A model generated the notes under the pieces. The model was not told the origin of the DNA. It ran no database searches and worked only from the letters and a program-made list of their open reading frames with translations. A stretch of 8,889 nucleotides of DNA from Candidatus Saccharimonadales bacterium (GTDB lineage Bacteria; Patescibacteriota; Saccharimonadia; Saccharimonadales; Saccharimonadaceae). The position numbers and the translations under genes are program-made. Location: contig JASLDG010000036.1 of the NCBI GenBank assembly GCA_030146045.1, forward strand, positions 1 through 8,889. The letters run 5' to 3'. Below, piece after piece: positions 1 to 5,595 of this stretch (positions are counted from its first letter, which is position 1; every line of letters begins with the position of its first letter).

Positions 1-1
1 C

Positions 2-205
2 GATATGCAGGCAATTCGTCACCGCATGCTTAACCCGCCAACAACAACTCGTGCGGCAATACGAGGACATCTGATTAAACATTACAAAGTGAAGAGCGCA
101 AACTGGAAAGAAGTATCTATTGGTGGTGACTCACCGCAGAATATTACACTTAGCCCCTACGATAACGAGATTAAGAGATACGGAACAAACGCCCAGAGGA
201 CGTAA
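2..205 (+). CDS. 3' end of an unidentified gene (partial)
   Basis: The frame is open from the left edge of the window to a TAA at 203-205, so this is most likely the C-terminal 67 codons of a gene that starts outside. An internal ATG at 5-7 has no Shine-Dalgarno or -10 box visible before it, so it is probably not the start. The tail is basic and hydrophilic (for example IKHYKVKSANWKE, then a Gly-Gly-Asp and a polar C-terminus) with no membrane segment. I do not recognise the family. It converges on the membrane protein gene on the opposite strand, with only 12 nt between the two stop codons; that gap holds just the 8-bp palindrome GGGATCCC. A short free-standing gene remains possible. Confidence 0.5.
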   Translation, partial: DMQAIRHRMLNPPTTTRAAIRGHLIKHYKVKSANWKEVSIGGDSPQNITLSPYDNEIKRYGTNAQRT

Positions 206-217
206 TGATGGGATCCC

Positions 218-1060
218 TTATCGCGGGCTTGTGAGAGTTGGGTCTGCAATCATAATAGCGACGAGAGCAATGAATAAGAGGATCAGAAGAAGTACAAGCG
301 CGACAGTAAGACCGAGTGCGAGCCATGAGAGCGCATGAATTGCTGGCTTCGCTTCGCCTTTCTCGTCAAGTTCAGTATAGACCTTATAAAGCTGTGAGAC
401 TCCCGCTGATTCGACAAGGAGCGAGAGCTGTCCGAGCGTTATGATATTAAACAGAACTTGAGAGCCAAAGATGGTCATAACGCCACCTCGAGCGAGTCGT
501 GAGCTTTCCCGAAGTGCGTGTTCATGCCTGAGATCCTTGTCGAAAAACAACAGCGGTGCAAAACTGAATCGATAGTAGGCAACGATACCCGGAATGATGA
601 ACAGAAGACCCCAGACAAAAATACGGACGTTCATCCAAATATAAAGGATAAAGAAAGTACCAAAACGATTAAGCGTGGCATTAAATGCATCACTGAGCGT
701 CACTTTTTCCCCGCGAGCGGCTGCAACCATGCCGTAAGACTGAATACCTTTCAGAAGAGTACCAATAAGGGTGATGAGAAGCGCAATAACAAAGAGAACG
801 AGAAGTGCGAAAATGAGCTGGTTTAATGAAAAGTCGGTATGCGTATTTGTTGCGGGTGTAGGCTGTGGGTTAAGAACATCCAAGAGGTTGACTACCAGGC
901 TATAAAGGATACTCAAGCCAGTGAGGATGGTTAGTAGTATCGCTGGTCCAGTCGCAAACGCAAAAAATCGGTTAAACCCAGTCGTTACGATAGTAAAGGG
1001 ATTGATGGGATCTGCTGGTTTTGGCGGAAGAACGCTTGGAGTTTGTCGTGTCTTTGTCAT
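218..1060 (-). CDS. DUF975-like polytopic membrane protein
   Basis: A 280-aa integral membrane protein of unknown biochemical role. After a proline-rich cytosolic N-terminus (residues 1-25), hydrophobic segments lie at about 37-60, 81-103, 135-173 (probably two passes), 194-216 and 244-270. The stretch around residues 150-200 has the layout of the DUF975/YciC-type families: a hydrophobic GLLFIIPGIVAYYRFS helix, then an acidic/basic segment with HALRESSRLARGG and another helix. This resembles the 'IPGI-x-Y-S-ESR-L-G' pattern known from DUF975, but the assignment is by eye. The start is supported by an extended -10 (TGC-TAGACT on the minus strand) ending 6 nt before the ATG, with no Shine-Dalgarno, so the mRNA is predicted to be leaderless. 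It is divergent from the RNA methyltransferase gene (46-nt gap) and convergent with the gene at the left edge. Confidence 0.8.
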   Translation of the reverse strand: MTKTRQTPSVLPPKPADPINPFTIVTTGFNRFFAFATGPAILLTILTGLSILYSLVVNLLDVLNPQPTPATNTHTDFSLNQLIFALLVLFVIALLITLIGTLLKGIQSYGMVAAARGEKVTLSDAFNATLNRFGTFFILYIWMNVRIFVWGLLFIIPGIVAYYRFSFAPLLFFDKDLRHEHALRESSRLARGGVMTIFGSQVLFNIITLGQLSLLVESAGVSQLYKVYTELDEKGEAKPAIHALSWLALGLTVALVLLLILLFIALVAIMIADPTLTSPR

Positions 1061-1066
1061 ATCTAT

Positions 1067-1075
1067 AGTCTAGCA
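1067..1075 (-). promoter_or_regulatory. Extended -10 promoter of the DUF975-like gene (leaderless)
   Basis: On the minus strand the sequence reads TGC-TAGACT-atagat-ATG. The -10 hexamer occupies 1067-1072 and the TGC extension 1073-1075. With the usual 6-nt gap, transcription would start on the A of the start codon. I see no good -35 hexamer, which fits an extended -10 promoter. Confidence 0.6.
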
Positions 1076-1092
1076 CGAGAGCGAGAGGCGCG

Positions 1093-1098
1093 TATACT
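1093..1098 (+). promoter_or_regulatory. -10 box of the TrmH-family gene (leaderless or nearly so)
   Basis: TATACT lies 8 nt upstream of the ATG at 1107. The predicted start of transcription is about 1105, leaving 0-2 nt of leader and no room for a Shine-Dalgarno. No clear -35 is visible at 16-18 nt upstream. Confidence 0.55.
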
Positions 1099-1106
1099 AT
1101 AAAGAG

Positions 1107-1715
1107 ATGAACGATACAATAAAAGATATTGGCGTCGGGCCGCATCCCCGGCCATGGCCAGAGGGCGATCAGTATGACCCCGAATTGCTCGCGCATGGAG
1201 ATAGGCGCAACGTTGAAGATCGATTTCGCTACTGGCGGGTTGATGCCATCAAGCAGACGCTGCAAAGTCAGTCTATTCCTCTAGAGATAGCAATCGAGAA
1301 CTGGCAGCACGACTACAATATCGGCACCATTGTCCGTTCGGCAAATGCATTTAATGTACGTAAGGTACATATAATTGGCAAGCGTCATTGGAATCGCCGC
1401 GGCGCGATGGTGACTGATCGTTATCTTGAAGTTGTACAGTACCCTGATATCGCGTCATTTCGAGCAGCTGTGGCGCATATGCGTGTTATTGCGGTTGATA
1501 ATGTACCTGGCGCGCATGCTATTGGCGAAATAACCTTCCAGCCGGAAACGGTGCTTGTCTTTGGCGGCGAAGGGCCAGGGGTGAGTGATGCCATGTTGGC
1601 GATATGTGATGTAACTATCATGATTCCGCAAGAGGGAAGTACGCGCTCGCTGAACGTTGGTGTTGCAGCAGGAATTACCATGTATGAGTGGGTCCGTCAA
1701 GTAAAACGTAAGTAA
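1107..1715 (+). CDS. SpoU/TrmH-family RNA 2'-O-methyltransferase
   Basis: A 202-aa enzyme of the SPOUT superfamily, which transfers a methyl group from S-adenosylmethionine to the ribose 2'-OH of tRNA or rRNA in the cytoplasm. The three family motifs are present and in order: motif 1 at residues 71-82 (NIGTIVRSANAF, with the catalytic-type Arg77), motif 2 at 149-159 (VLVFGGEGPGV), and motif 3 at 173-190 (IPQEGSTRSLNVGVAAGI), which builds the trefoil knot that binds the cofactor. The first 60 residues are charged and proline-containing and could contact RNA, but I see no separate L30e-like substrate-binding domain as in larger relatives. The RNA target (tRNA Gm18-like or an rRNA site) cannot be told from sequence. 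The start is set by a -10 box 8 nt upstream. No terminator follows; the promoter of the PKD gene begins 14 nt after the stop. Confidence 0.92.
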   Translation: MNDTIKDIGVGPHPRPWPEGDQYDPELLAHGDRRNVEDRFRYWRVDAIKQTLQSQSIPLEIAIENWQHDYNIGTIVRSANAFNVRKVHIIGKRHWNRRGAMVTDRYLEVVQYPDIASFRAAVAHMRVIAVDNVPGAHAIGEITFQPETVLVFGGEGPGVSDAMLAICDVTIMIPQEGSTRSLNVGVAAGITMYEWVRQVKRK

Positions 1716-1728
1716 TTTACAAAAGATA

Positions 1729-1757
1729 TTGACTATTATGCAATAATGTGCTACAAT
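1729..1757 (+). promoter_or_regulatory. Promoter of the PKD/LPTTG surface protein gene
   Basis: A near-consensus promoter: -35 TTGACT at 1729-1734, a 17-nt spacer, and -10 TACAAT at 1752-1757 preceded by TGC at 1749-1751 (extended -10). The predicted transcription start is about 1764, giving a leader of about 25 nt that holds a strong Shine-Dalgarno (AGAGGAGGT, 1772-1780) 8 nt before the ATG. It is the strongest -35/-10 pair in the left half of the window, suggesting high expression. Confidence 0.8.
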
Positions 1758-1788
1758 GGAGGCATATAACTAGAGGAGGTGTTAAGCT

Positions 1789-3165
1789 ATGCGAGGCTTA
1801 CGCAATATTATCAATCAGTTCCGGTACGTTCGAGCTAACCGTGTGCTGGCGGGCGCATTTTTTGCCGTCGGTCTACTTTCGTTCGGTTTTCTCGGATTGA
1901 GCCAATATACAGCAACACAGGCGGCAACGGCGCGTGACTGTGATGATAACGCGATTATGCGTTGTGGCGCTATGGATGCTAACGAGTTCCGCGACAAATA
2001 TAACCAGAATGCTCCTGGTGACCTCGCGGCAATTTATGGACACTATTGGATTCCACGTGATGTTCAAGTAGTTGAGGGTCAGTCATTCCGTGACGGCACT
2101 GTTCGGGTGAATGGTCGTATTGTTGCTAAGAACGCGGCGAGTATTGGTCGTCAGCCAATCAAGGGAAGTCACGCAATTAGTATTGCCGGTAAAACCTATT
2201 ACCAGACAACCAATGCTGAAGCGTTTCTGAGCGATGGTCTAGCAACAATGGTTGCGCTTGATGCACAGGGTAATTTCAAGTACGCCATCATCAAAGCATG
2301 TGGTAACCCAATTTATGCAACACCCGTGCCTCCTCCAACACCTCCACAACCACCAAAACCAACTCCAACATTTAGTTGTACATCATTGACGAAGCTCGAT
2401 GTCAGTAATACGCAAAAACGATTTACTGCGCAAGGTGCTGCAGCAGGTGGCGCGACAATCACTGGCTATACCTTTGACTTCGGTGACGGCACTCAGCAGA
2501 CAGTAACTGGCACAACGATTGATCATACGTATGCAACCCCTGGTACTTACACGGCCAAGGTAACTGTGAACGTATCAGTCGATGGCACGAACAAAACGGC
2601 AACTGCTCCAGCTTGCCAAGTGAGCATAACGATTCCTGCTCCGGCGAACTACGCATGTACTGCGCTTACGACTATCGGTAAGGGTAATAATACATACGAC
2701 TTTACCATTCAAGAAACACATAGCAATGCGACATATAAAGGTGCAACACTCGATTTCGGTGACGGTACTAGTAAGCAGATTACCGGTCTAACGGCAACGC
2801 ATCAGTATGGTAAAGCTGGAAACTATACAATTACAGCAACGCTTTCGTTCTCGATTGATGGTGCAGTCAAGACGGCAACATGTCAGGCGCAGGTGAGTAT
2901 GACACCATGTCCAACTAACCCAAATATCCCTGTCGATAGCCCTGACTGTAAGGCGTGTCCGCAAAATCCATCATTACCTGCAGACAGTCCAAAGTGTGTA
3001 ACGCCTCCACCTGTTACTCCTCCAACCCCAGCAACGCCAGCTGTACTTCCAACGACTGGCCCTGGTGACATGCTTGTAGGCGGTCTCGGCATCGGGAGTA
3101 TGATCATCTCGGCATCATTCTACCTTGGCTCTCGCCGCGATCTGTTCGCCGCCCTTGGTCAATAA
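1789..3165 (+). CDS. Secreted PKD-repeat surface protein with LPTTG anchor
   Basis: A 458-aa exported protein probably displayed on the cell surface. Residues 1-18 are basic and 19-47 hydrophobic, ending in AATA, a plausible signal peptide cleavage region. Residues 50-178 form a domain I do not recognise. A proline-rich linker (179-194) leads to two PKD-like beta-sandwich repeats, each carrying the PKD core: FDFGDGT at 229-235 and LDFGDGT at 321-327, each followed by a Y-x(n)-G-x-Y-T strand. Each repeat is bracketed by cysteines (197/276 and 290/365). A short tandem cysteine repeat follows (374-387 and 390-403, pattern C-P-x-N-P-x-[IL]-P-[VA]-D-S-P-x-C). The C-terminus has LPTTG at 420-424, a hydrophobic segment at about 429-447 and Arg-Arg at 449-450: the three-part layout of a sortase substrate. 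PKD domains commonly mediate protein or glycan contacts. A role in adhesion to a host cell is inference. It has its own promoter and terminator. Confidence 0.85.
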   Translation: MRGLRNIINQFRYVRANRVLAGAFFAVGLLSFGFLGLSQYTATQAATARDCDDNAIMRCGAMDANEFRDKYNQNAPGDLAAIYGHYWIPRDVQVVEGQSFRDGTVRVNGRIVAKNAASIGRQPIKGSHAISIAGKTYYQTTNAEAFLSDGLATMVALDAQGNFKYAIIKACGNPIYATPVPPPTPPQPPKPTPTFSCTSLTKLDVSNTQKRFTAQGAAAGGATITGYTFDFGDGTQQTVTGTTIDHTYATPGTYTAKVTVNVSVDGTNKTATAPACQVSITIPAPANYACTALTTIGKGNNTYDFTIQETHSNATYKGATLDFGDGTSKQITGLTATHQYGKAGNYTITATLSFSIDGAVKTATCQAQVSMTPCPTNPNIPVDSPDCKACPQNPSLPADSPKCVTPPPVTPPTPATPAVLPTTGPGDMLVGGLGIGSMIISASFYLGSRRDLFAALGQ

Positions 3166-3183
3166 ATACGAGTTCGACTAACT

Positions 3184-3216
3184 AAATAACACTCCTTTTG
3201 AGGGGTGTTATTTTAT
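3184..3216 (+). terminator. Intrinsic terminator of the PKD gene
   Basis: A 12-bp stem (3184-3195 with 3202-3213, including one G-U pair) and a 6-nt loop TTTTGA, with the T-rich end built into the 3' arm (TTATTTTA). It lies 19 nt after the stop codon. Confidence 0.75.
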
Positions 3217-3259
3217 AGCTTGTAACTGCTCGTGTGATGATTTTTATCCAAAAGTACGG

Positions 3260-3265
3260 TATGAT
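3260..3265 (+). promoter_or_regulatory. -10 box of the candidate small RNA
   Basis: TATGAT lies 6 nt before G3272, which is the first base of the long closing helix, so predicted transcription start and start of the structure coincide. The -35 region is weak (no TTGACA-like hexamer at 17 nt). Confidence 0.45.
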
Positions 3266-3271
3266 GAGAAA

Positions 3272-3412
3272 GTCCAAACCAATAATAGTTTTTATAGCTC
3301 AAGCAGCTCATGCTTTTTGAGTATTTTGCGCCAAATAATCGGGCACTTACTTGAATGCAGTGGCGTAAAAGCTATTGTTGGTTTGGACACCTAGAGTAGG
3401 TGTCCGTTTTTT
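3272..3412 (+). ncRNA. Candidate structured small RNA, about 141 nt, unknown family
   Basis: The 3166-3461 intergenic stretch has no credible gene but holds an RNA-like structure. Bases 3272-3288 pair with 3372-3388 over 17 bp with a single G-U pair, and the helix can extend to 3294/3366 (23 bp). Inside are a hairpin at 3298-3321 (CTCAAGCA and TGC-TTGAG arms with a three-T bulge, loop GCTCA) and an arm formed by 3324-3332 with 3362-3370 (9 bp, one G-U) capped by a 29-nt loop; that arm competes with the last 5-6 pairs of the closing helix. A strong terminator follows at once (3385-3412). A -10 box sits exactly 6 nt before the first base. I find no SRP, tmRNA or RNase P motifs. A closing stem with apical arm loosely recalls 6S RNA, but the interior does not match well. 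It could instead be an attenuator for the gene starting 50 nt downstream. Confidence 0.6.
3385..3412 (+). terminator. Terminator of the candidate small RNA
   Basis: A perfect 9-bp stem (3385-3393 with 3397-3405), a 3-nt loop GAG, then G and six Ts. Its 5' arm GGAC (3385-3388) is also the last part of the closing helix of the RNA, so the two structures compete for four bases. Confidence 0.85.
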
Positions 3413-3461
3413 ATGACTGGTCTCTACTCTGCATACTACTTAATATTCGCGGAGAAAAAGT

Positions 3462-4625
3462 ATGAGTGGATCCAAGAAGAAAATCAGCGCGCATAAAACA
3501 TGGCGAAATCAATTAATGCGGTGGTGGCATGCATTGCCGAAAAATACGAAGATCTTATCTGTTATTATTATTCTTGCCGTGGTGGGTACTGCCGCCGCGC
3601 AGGCCTACAATAATCAGGTTACAGAGCAACGTCATAAAATGTTTAATAATCTTTTGACGCAGTACGGCTACGCTAATTCAAATAGTAGCCTATGCGAAGA
3701 TGGTAACGATATCGTCTATAAAGATGAAAATGGCGAAGAACAAAAGATATACGGTGGAATCACCGGCAGTATTTTTGACGATACGGATGCTATCCGAAAG
3801 AAGCTCCGTGATGCAAAATATACTGGCTTTTGCGATAGCCTCAATGACGAGTATGTAAAAGCCGCCAACACCTACGATATCGGCAAGGTCAAAGAAATAC
3901 TCGCAAAGGTATCGGCTGCTAAAAAAGAAGCATTGAACCGCAAACATGCGGAAGTAGAGATCGCTCGTGGACAAAAAGTCGAGAGCGACAAGGAGCGTGA
4001 AACGCGAACCAATACCTTTACGATCGTAACTCGTGATGGCTACAGCTACCAGGTAACCTATGAGCTAGCAAAAGAGCCAGCCGTCTACGCCAGTATTGAT
4101 ATCACCGAGGGTAAGCCAGGCTATGTAAAAGTTTCTGTCGAGATGAGCGCTAATAGCTGGAGTGTAAAGAATGCCACCAGTGGCAAGAAAGCTCCGTGCC
4201 TGGGAGGGCTGCTCTTGCAACCGCTATATTCAACGGCAATTGGCGACGTCCTCAAACAAGCCGATGAAAGCAGCAAAGTCGCTCGCGCTTCACTCTCTGA
4301 TACCCCAAATACTGCATATACAGCCATTAACGACGGGTTCGGTTTTCGAGGCATTTTCTTTGATACTCAAAAAACATACTACGACAACTGCTCGATGGCT
4401 CCTAACGAAACGGTAACGAGTAAATCGAGCGTGCGCAGTGAAGCCACTAGTATGGTGATGCGAGAAGACGCGGCAAGGCAGTTTGTAGAACTAGCGAAAC
4501 AGCCTACAGGCTACATCGTAAGCTTCTTCACTAACACCTACAGACAATTAAATAATGCTACGCCAGTATATGGAGAGGTCTATGATCGCCCGATTGTGAA
4601 TGTGGCGAAAGACTTTAAATACTGA
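3462..4625 (+). CDS. Single-pass membrane protein of unknown function
   Basis: A 387-aa protein I do not recognise. The first 30 residues are strongly basic with two tryptophans (RWWHALPKN), followed by one transmembrane helix at about 31-48; the rest is hydrophilic and by the positive-inside rule should lie outside the membrane. Residues 50-180 look helical and highly charged (for example DAIRKKLRDAK, KEILAKVSAAKKEALNRKHAEVEIA), probably partly coiled coil. Residues 185-240 look like beta strands (NTFTIVTRDGYSYQVTYEL). Four cysteines (78, 124, 246, 310) all fall in the exported part and could form disulfides. The start is supported by GGAG at 3451-3454, 7 nt before the ATG. A weak -10 (CATACT, 3432-3437) may drive it separately from the upstream RNA. 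Codon use matches the neighbours. A pilus- or sec-related role is possible but nothing shows it. Confidence 0.8.
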   Translation: MSGSKKKISAHKTWRNQLMRWWHALPKNTKILSVIIILAVVGTAAAQAYNNQVTEQRHKMFNNLLTQYGYANSNSSLCEDGNDIVYKDENGEEQKIYGGITGSIFDDTDAIRKKLRDAKYTGFCDSLNDEYVKAANTYDIGKVKEILAKVSAAKKEALNRKHAEVEIARGQKVESDKERETRTNTFTIVTRDGYSYQVTYELAKEPAVYASIDITEGKPGYVKVSVEMSANSWSVKNATSGKKAPCLGGLLLQPLYSTAIGDVLKQADESSKVARASLSDTPNTAYTAINDGFGFRGIFFDTQKTYYDNCSMAPNETVTSKSSVRSEATSMVMREDAARQFVELAKQPTGYIVSFFTNTYRQLNNATPVYGEVYDRPIVNVAKDFKY

Positions 4626-4673
4626 GGGGAAAGACAGCCTTCGGGTTAAAAGGGTCAAAAACAATTCTTTGAT

Positions 4674-4703
4674 ATATAACACCTCCGCTCGGAGGTGTTA
4701 TAT
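4674..4703 (+). terminator. Perfect hairpin after the membrane protein gene
   Basis: A perfect 13-bp stem (4674-4686 with 4691-4703) around the loop GCTC, 48 nt after the stop codon. There is no T run after it beyond TATATT inside the 3' arm, so termination may be weaker than at the other hairpins. The core AACACCTCC/GGAGGTGTT closely resembles the terminator at 3184-3216. Confidence 0.6.
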
Positions 4704-4738
4704 TGCGGTAGTCAGCGTGCCGGAGGACGGGTCGTATA

Positions 4739-4767
4739 TTGTATTTATTAATATTTTGTTGTATAAT
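4739..4767 (+). promoter_or_regulatory. Near-consensus promoter of the GC-rich cassette
   Basis: -35 TTGTAT at 4739-4744, a 17-nt spacer, and a perfect TATAAT at 4762-4767. This is the only fully consensus -10 in the window. The predicted start is about 4774, giving a 68-nt leader, much longer than the other leaders here. Confidence 0.75.
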
Positions 4768-4774
4768 AGTAGTT

Positions 4775-4795
4775 GCCGATGAATAGTTCATCGGC
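4775..4795 (+). promoter_or_regulatory. 5'-terminal leader hairpin / palindromic operator candidate
   Basis: A perfect 9-bp inverted repeat (GCCGATGAA, loop TAG, TTCATCGGC) begins about one base after the predicted transcription start. It could be a 5' hairpin that protects the mRNA from decay, or as DNA a repressor operator placed just downstream of the promoter. The sequence alone does not decide between these. Confidence 0.5.
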
Positions 4796-4841
4796 TCGTT
4801 TGCAGGTGCGACATGCTTGCACGTTCCAGAAAGGTCTCAAT

Positions 4842-5384
4842 ATGAGCCTTCCCGTTGTCAAGTTCGACGAGTCCCGTGCCGTGCGGATCTTCCCGCGGCC
4901 CGAGCTGAAGCAGGCGGTCTTCGTGCCGATTCCTAAGCTCGAAGGTGGCGTGGAGCTCGCCAACTACATCGTCCCGGAGTGGGGTGGTGTGCAGCAGTTT
5001 CTCGGAGACTACTACGCCGTCATCAAGGATGGCAAGGTGATCTACGGCTCCGCTCAGGAGCAGTGGGAGGTCATGCACGTCGAGATGATCCCCGGCCTGT
5101 GGGTCAAGACGGCGATTCCGACCGCCTACCAGGCGACGGAGCCGTGTGAGGTCATCACGCTGATCCTCAACGAGGACAATAGCGTGCGCGAGACCAGCAC
5201 CCTGCTGGAGACGGGCGACTGGATCGTCCGTCAGCCCGGCGGAGAGGTGCAGCACATCCGACAGGAGAAGAAGTCGCACATCTACTTCACCGAGTCGGAG
5301 GCGCAGGACCTCGGCCTCACCAAGATGAACCAGCAGGAGTTTTCCACCTGGGTGCGCGGTCAGGTCGTTGTCATGAGCTCGTGA
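4842..5384 (+). CDS. GC-rich uncharacterised gene, possible two-repeat 'GD[YW]' protein
   Basis: A 180-aa acidic, soluble protein with no signal peptide or membrane segment. I do not recognise it confidently. Two halves look related: residues 25-82 (VPIPKLEGG..., then LGDYYAVIKDGKVIYGS) and 90-150 (AIPTAYQATEPCEV..., then TGDWIVRQPGGEVQHIRQE). Each has a proline-rich strand, then Gly-Asp-aromatic, a strand, a Gly turn and a strand. This resembles small phage and plasmid domains with a 'PGDWIVxGxxGE' core, but that is recollection, not a search. The ATG at 4842 follows AAAGG with 7 nt spacing; an in-frame ATG at 4773 would sit at the predicted transcription start inside the leader hairpin and is rejected. 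Two 60-base rows I counted by hand (4861-4920, 5101-5160) are 67-68% GC, against 38-50% in two rows of neighbouring genes, with strong G/C at third codon positions. This suggests recent acquisition. It has its own promoter and terminator. Confidence 0.75.
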   Translation: MSLPVVKFDESRAVRIFPRPELKQAVFVPIPKLEGGVELANYIVPEWGGVQQFLGDYYAVIKDGKVIYGSAQEQWEVMHVEMIPGLWVKTAIPTAYQATEPCEVITLILNEDNSVRETSTLLETGDWIVRQPGGEVQHIRQEKKSHIYFTESEAQDLGLTKMNQQEFSTWVRGQVVVMSS

Positions 5385-5513
5385 CGCACTCGAGAGCAGG
5401 GAATCTCTCGGAGTATCATTACTCTAAACATATTCCTGGAGGATCACACCTACATGCCGCCGTTATCGGCAAACTGACGTGTACGTGTGACCTCCCTCAC
5501 CCCTGAACGATCG
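5385..5513 (+). other. Structured 3' region of the GC-rich cassette
   Basis: Three consecutive hairpins lie between the stop codon and the terminator. The first pairs 5391-5396 with 5405-5410 (CGAGAG/CTCTCG). The second pairs GAGT (5411-5414) with ACTC (5421-5424). The third is long: 5438-5449 with 5485-5495 (11 bp with one bulged A), then after a C-C mismatch 5451-5456 with 5478-5483 (6 bp, one G-U), then 5459-5462 with 5467-5470 around TTAT. A GGAGG at 5438-5442 is paired with CCTCC at 5491-5495. The region could be an independent small RNA, a processed 3' UTR, or a regulatory element; I see no known motif. A 7-codon reading frame (5454-5477) is too short to call. Confidence 0.45.
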
Positions 5514-5541
5514 AGGCCTGGGCTATAGCTCCCGGGTTTTT
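5514..5541 (+). terminator. Intrinsic terminator closing the GC-rich cassette
   Basis: Stem CCTGGG (5517-5522) with CCCGGG (5531-5536), one G-U pair, loop CTATAGCT, followed by five Ts. Outer A/G-T pairs can lengthen the stem. Confidence 0.7.
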
Positions 5542-5556
5542 GCATGCAAAACTTCA

Positions 5557-5565
5557 TGGTAAAAT
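5557..5565 (+). promoter_or_regulatory. Extended -10 promoter of the peptidoglycan-binding gene
   Basis: TGG-TAAAAT, with the hexamer at 5560-5565. The predicted start is about 5572, leaving a leader of about 24 nt. A 17-nt spacer would place the -35 in the T run of the preceding terminator (5537-5542), so the two elements overlap. Confidence 0.55.
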
Positions 5566-5595
5566 AAGGAGTAACCTAAAGCAAAAAGGAGGGGT

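Noticed and set aside
972..1265. A 97-codon minus-strand frame overlapping two genes
   Set aside because: It overlaps the start of the DUF975-like gene and the TrmH-family gene in another frame, and neither a start signal nor a family pattern is seen.
3261..3320. A 19-codon frame MMRKSKPIIVFIAQAAHAF that looks like a small membrane peptide or type I toxin
   Set aside because: There is no Shine-Dalgarno, its ATG overlaps the TATGAT box expected to be the -10, and its bases are explained by the long RNA helix.
3166..3461. Possible SRP RNA, tmRNA or RNase P RNA in the intergenic region
   Set aside because: None of the conserved cores that I know (SRP apical motif, tmRNA tRNA-like ends, RNase P conserved regions) is present, and the element is too short for RNase P or tmRNA.
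4626..4673. A short GCC-TTCG-GGT hairpin after the membrane protein gene
   Set aside because: Only about three or four pairs and no T run; the 13-bp hairpin at 4674-4703 is the credible terminator.
4773..4841. A 23-codon N-terminal extension of the GC-rich gene from ATG 4773
   Set aside because: It starts at the predicted transcription start, runs through the leader hairpin and lacks a Shine-Dalgarno; its composition differs from the GC-rich body.
4788..5279. A 163-codon open frame on the minus strand opposite the GC-rich gene
   Set aside because: It is the antisense shadow expected in GC-rich coding DNA, with Leu/Asp/Arg/His-rich composition and no start signal. The + strand frame has promoter, Shine-Dalgarno and terminator.
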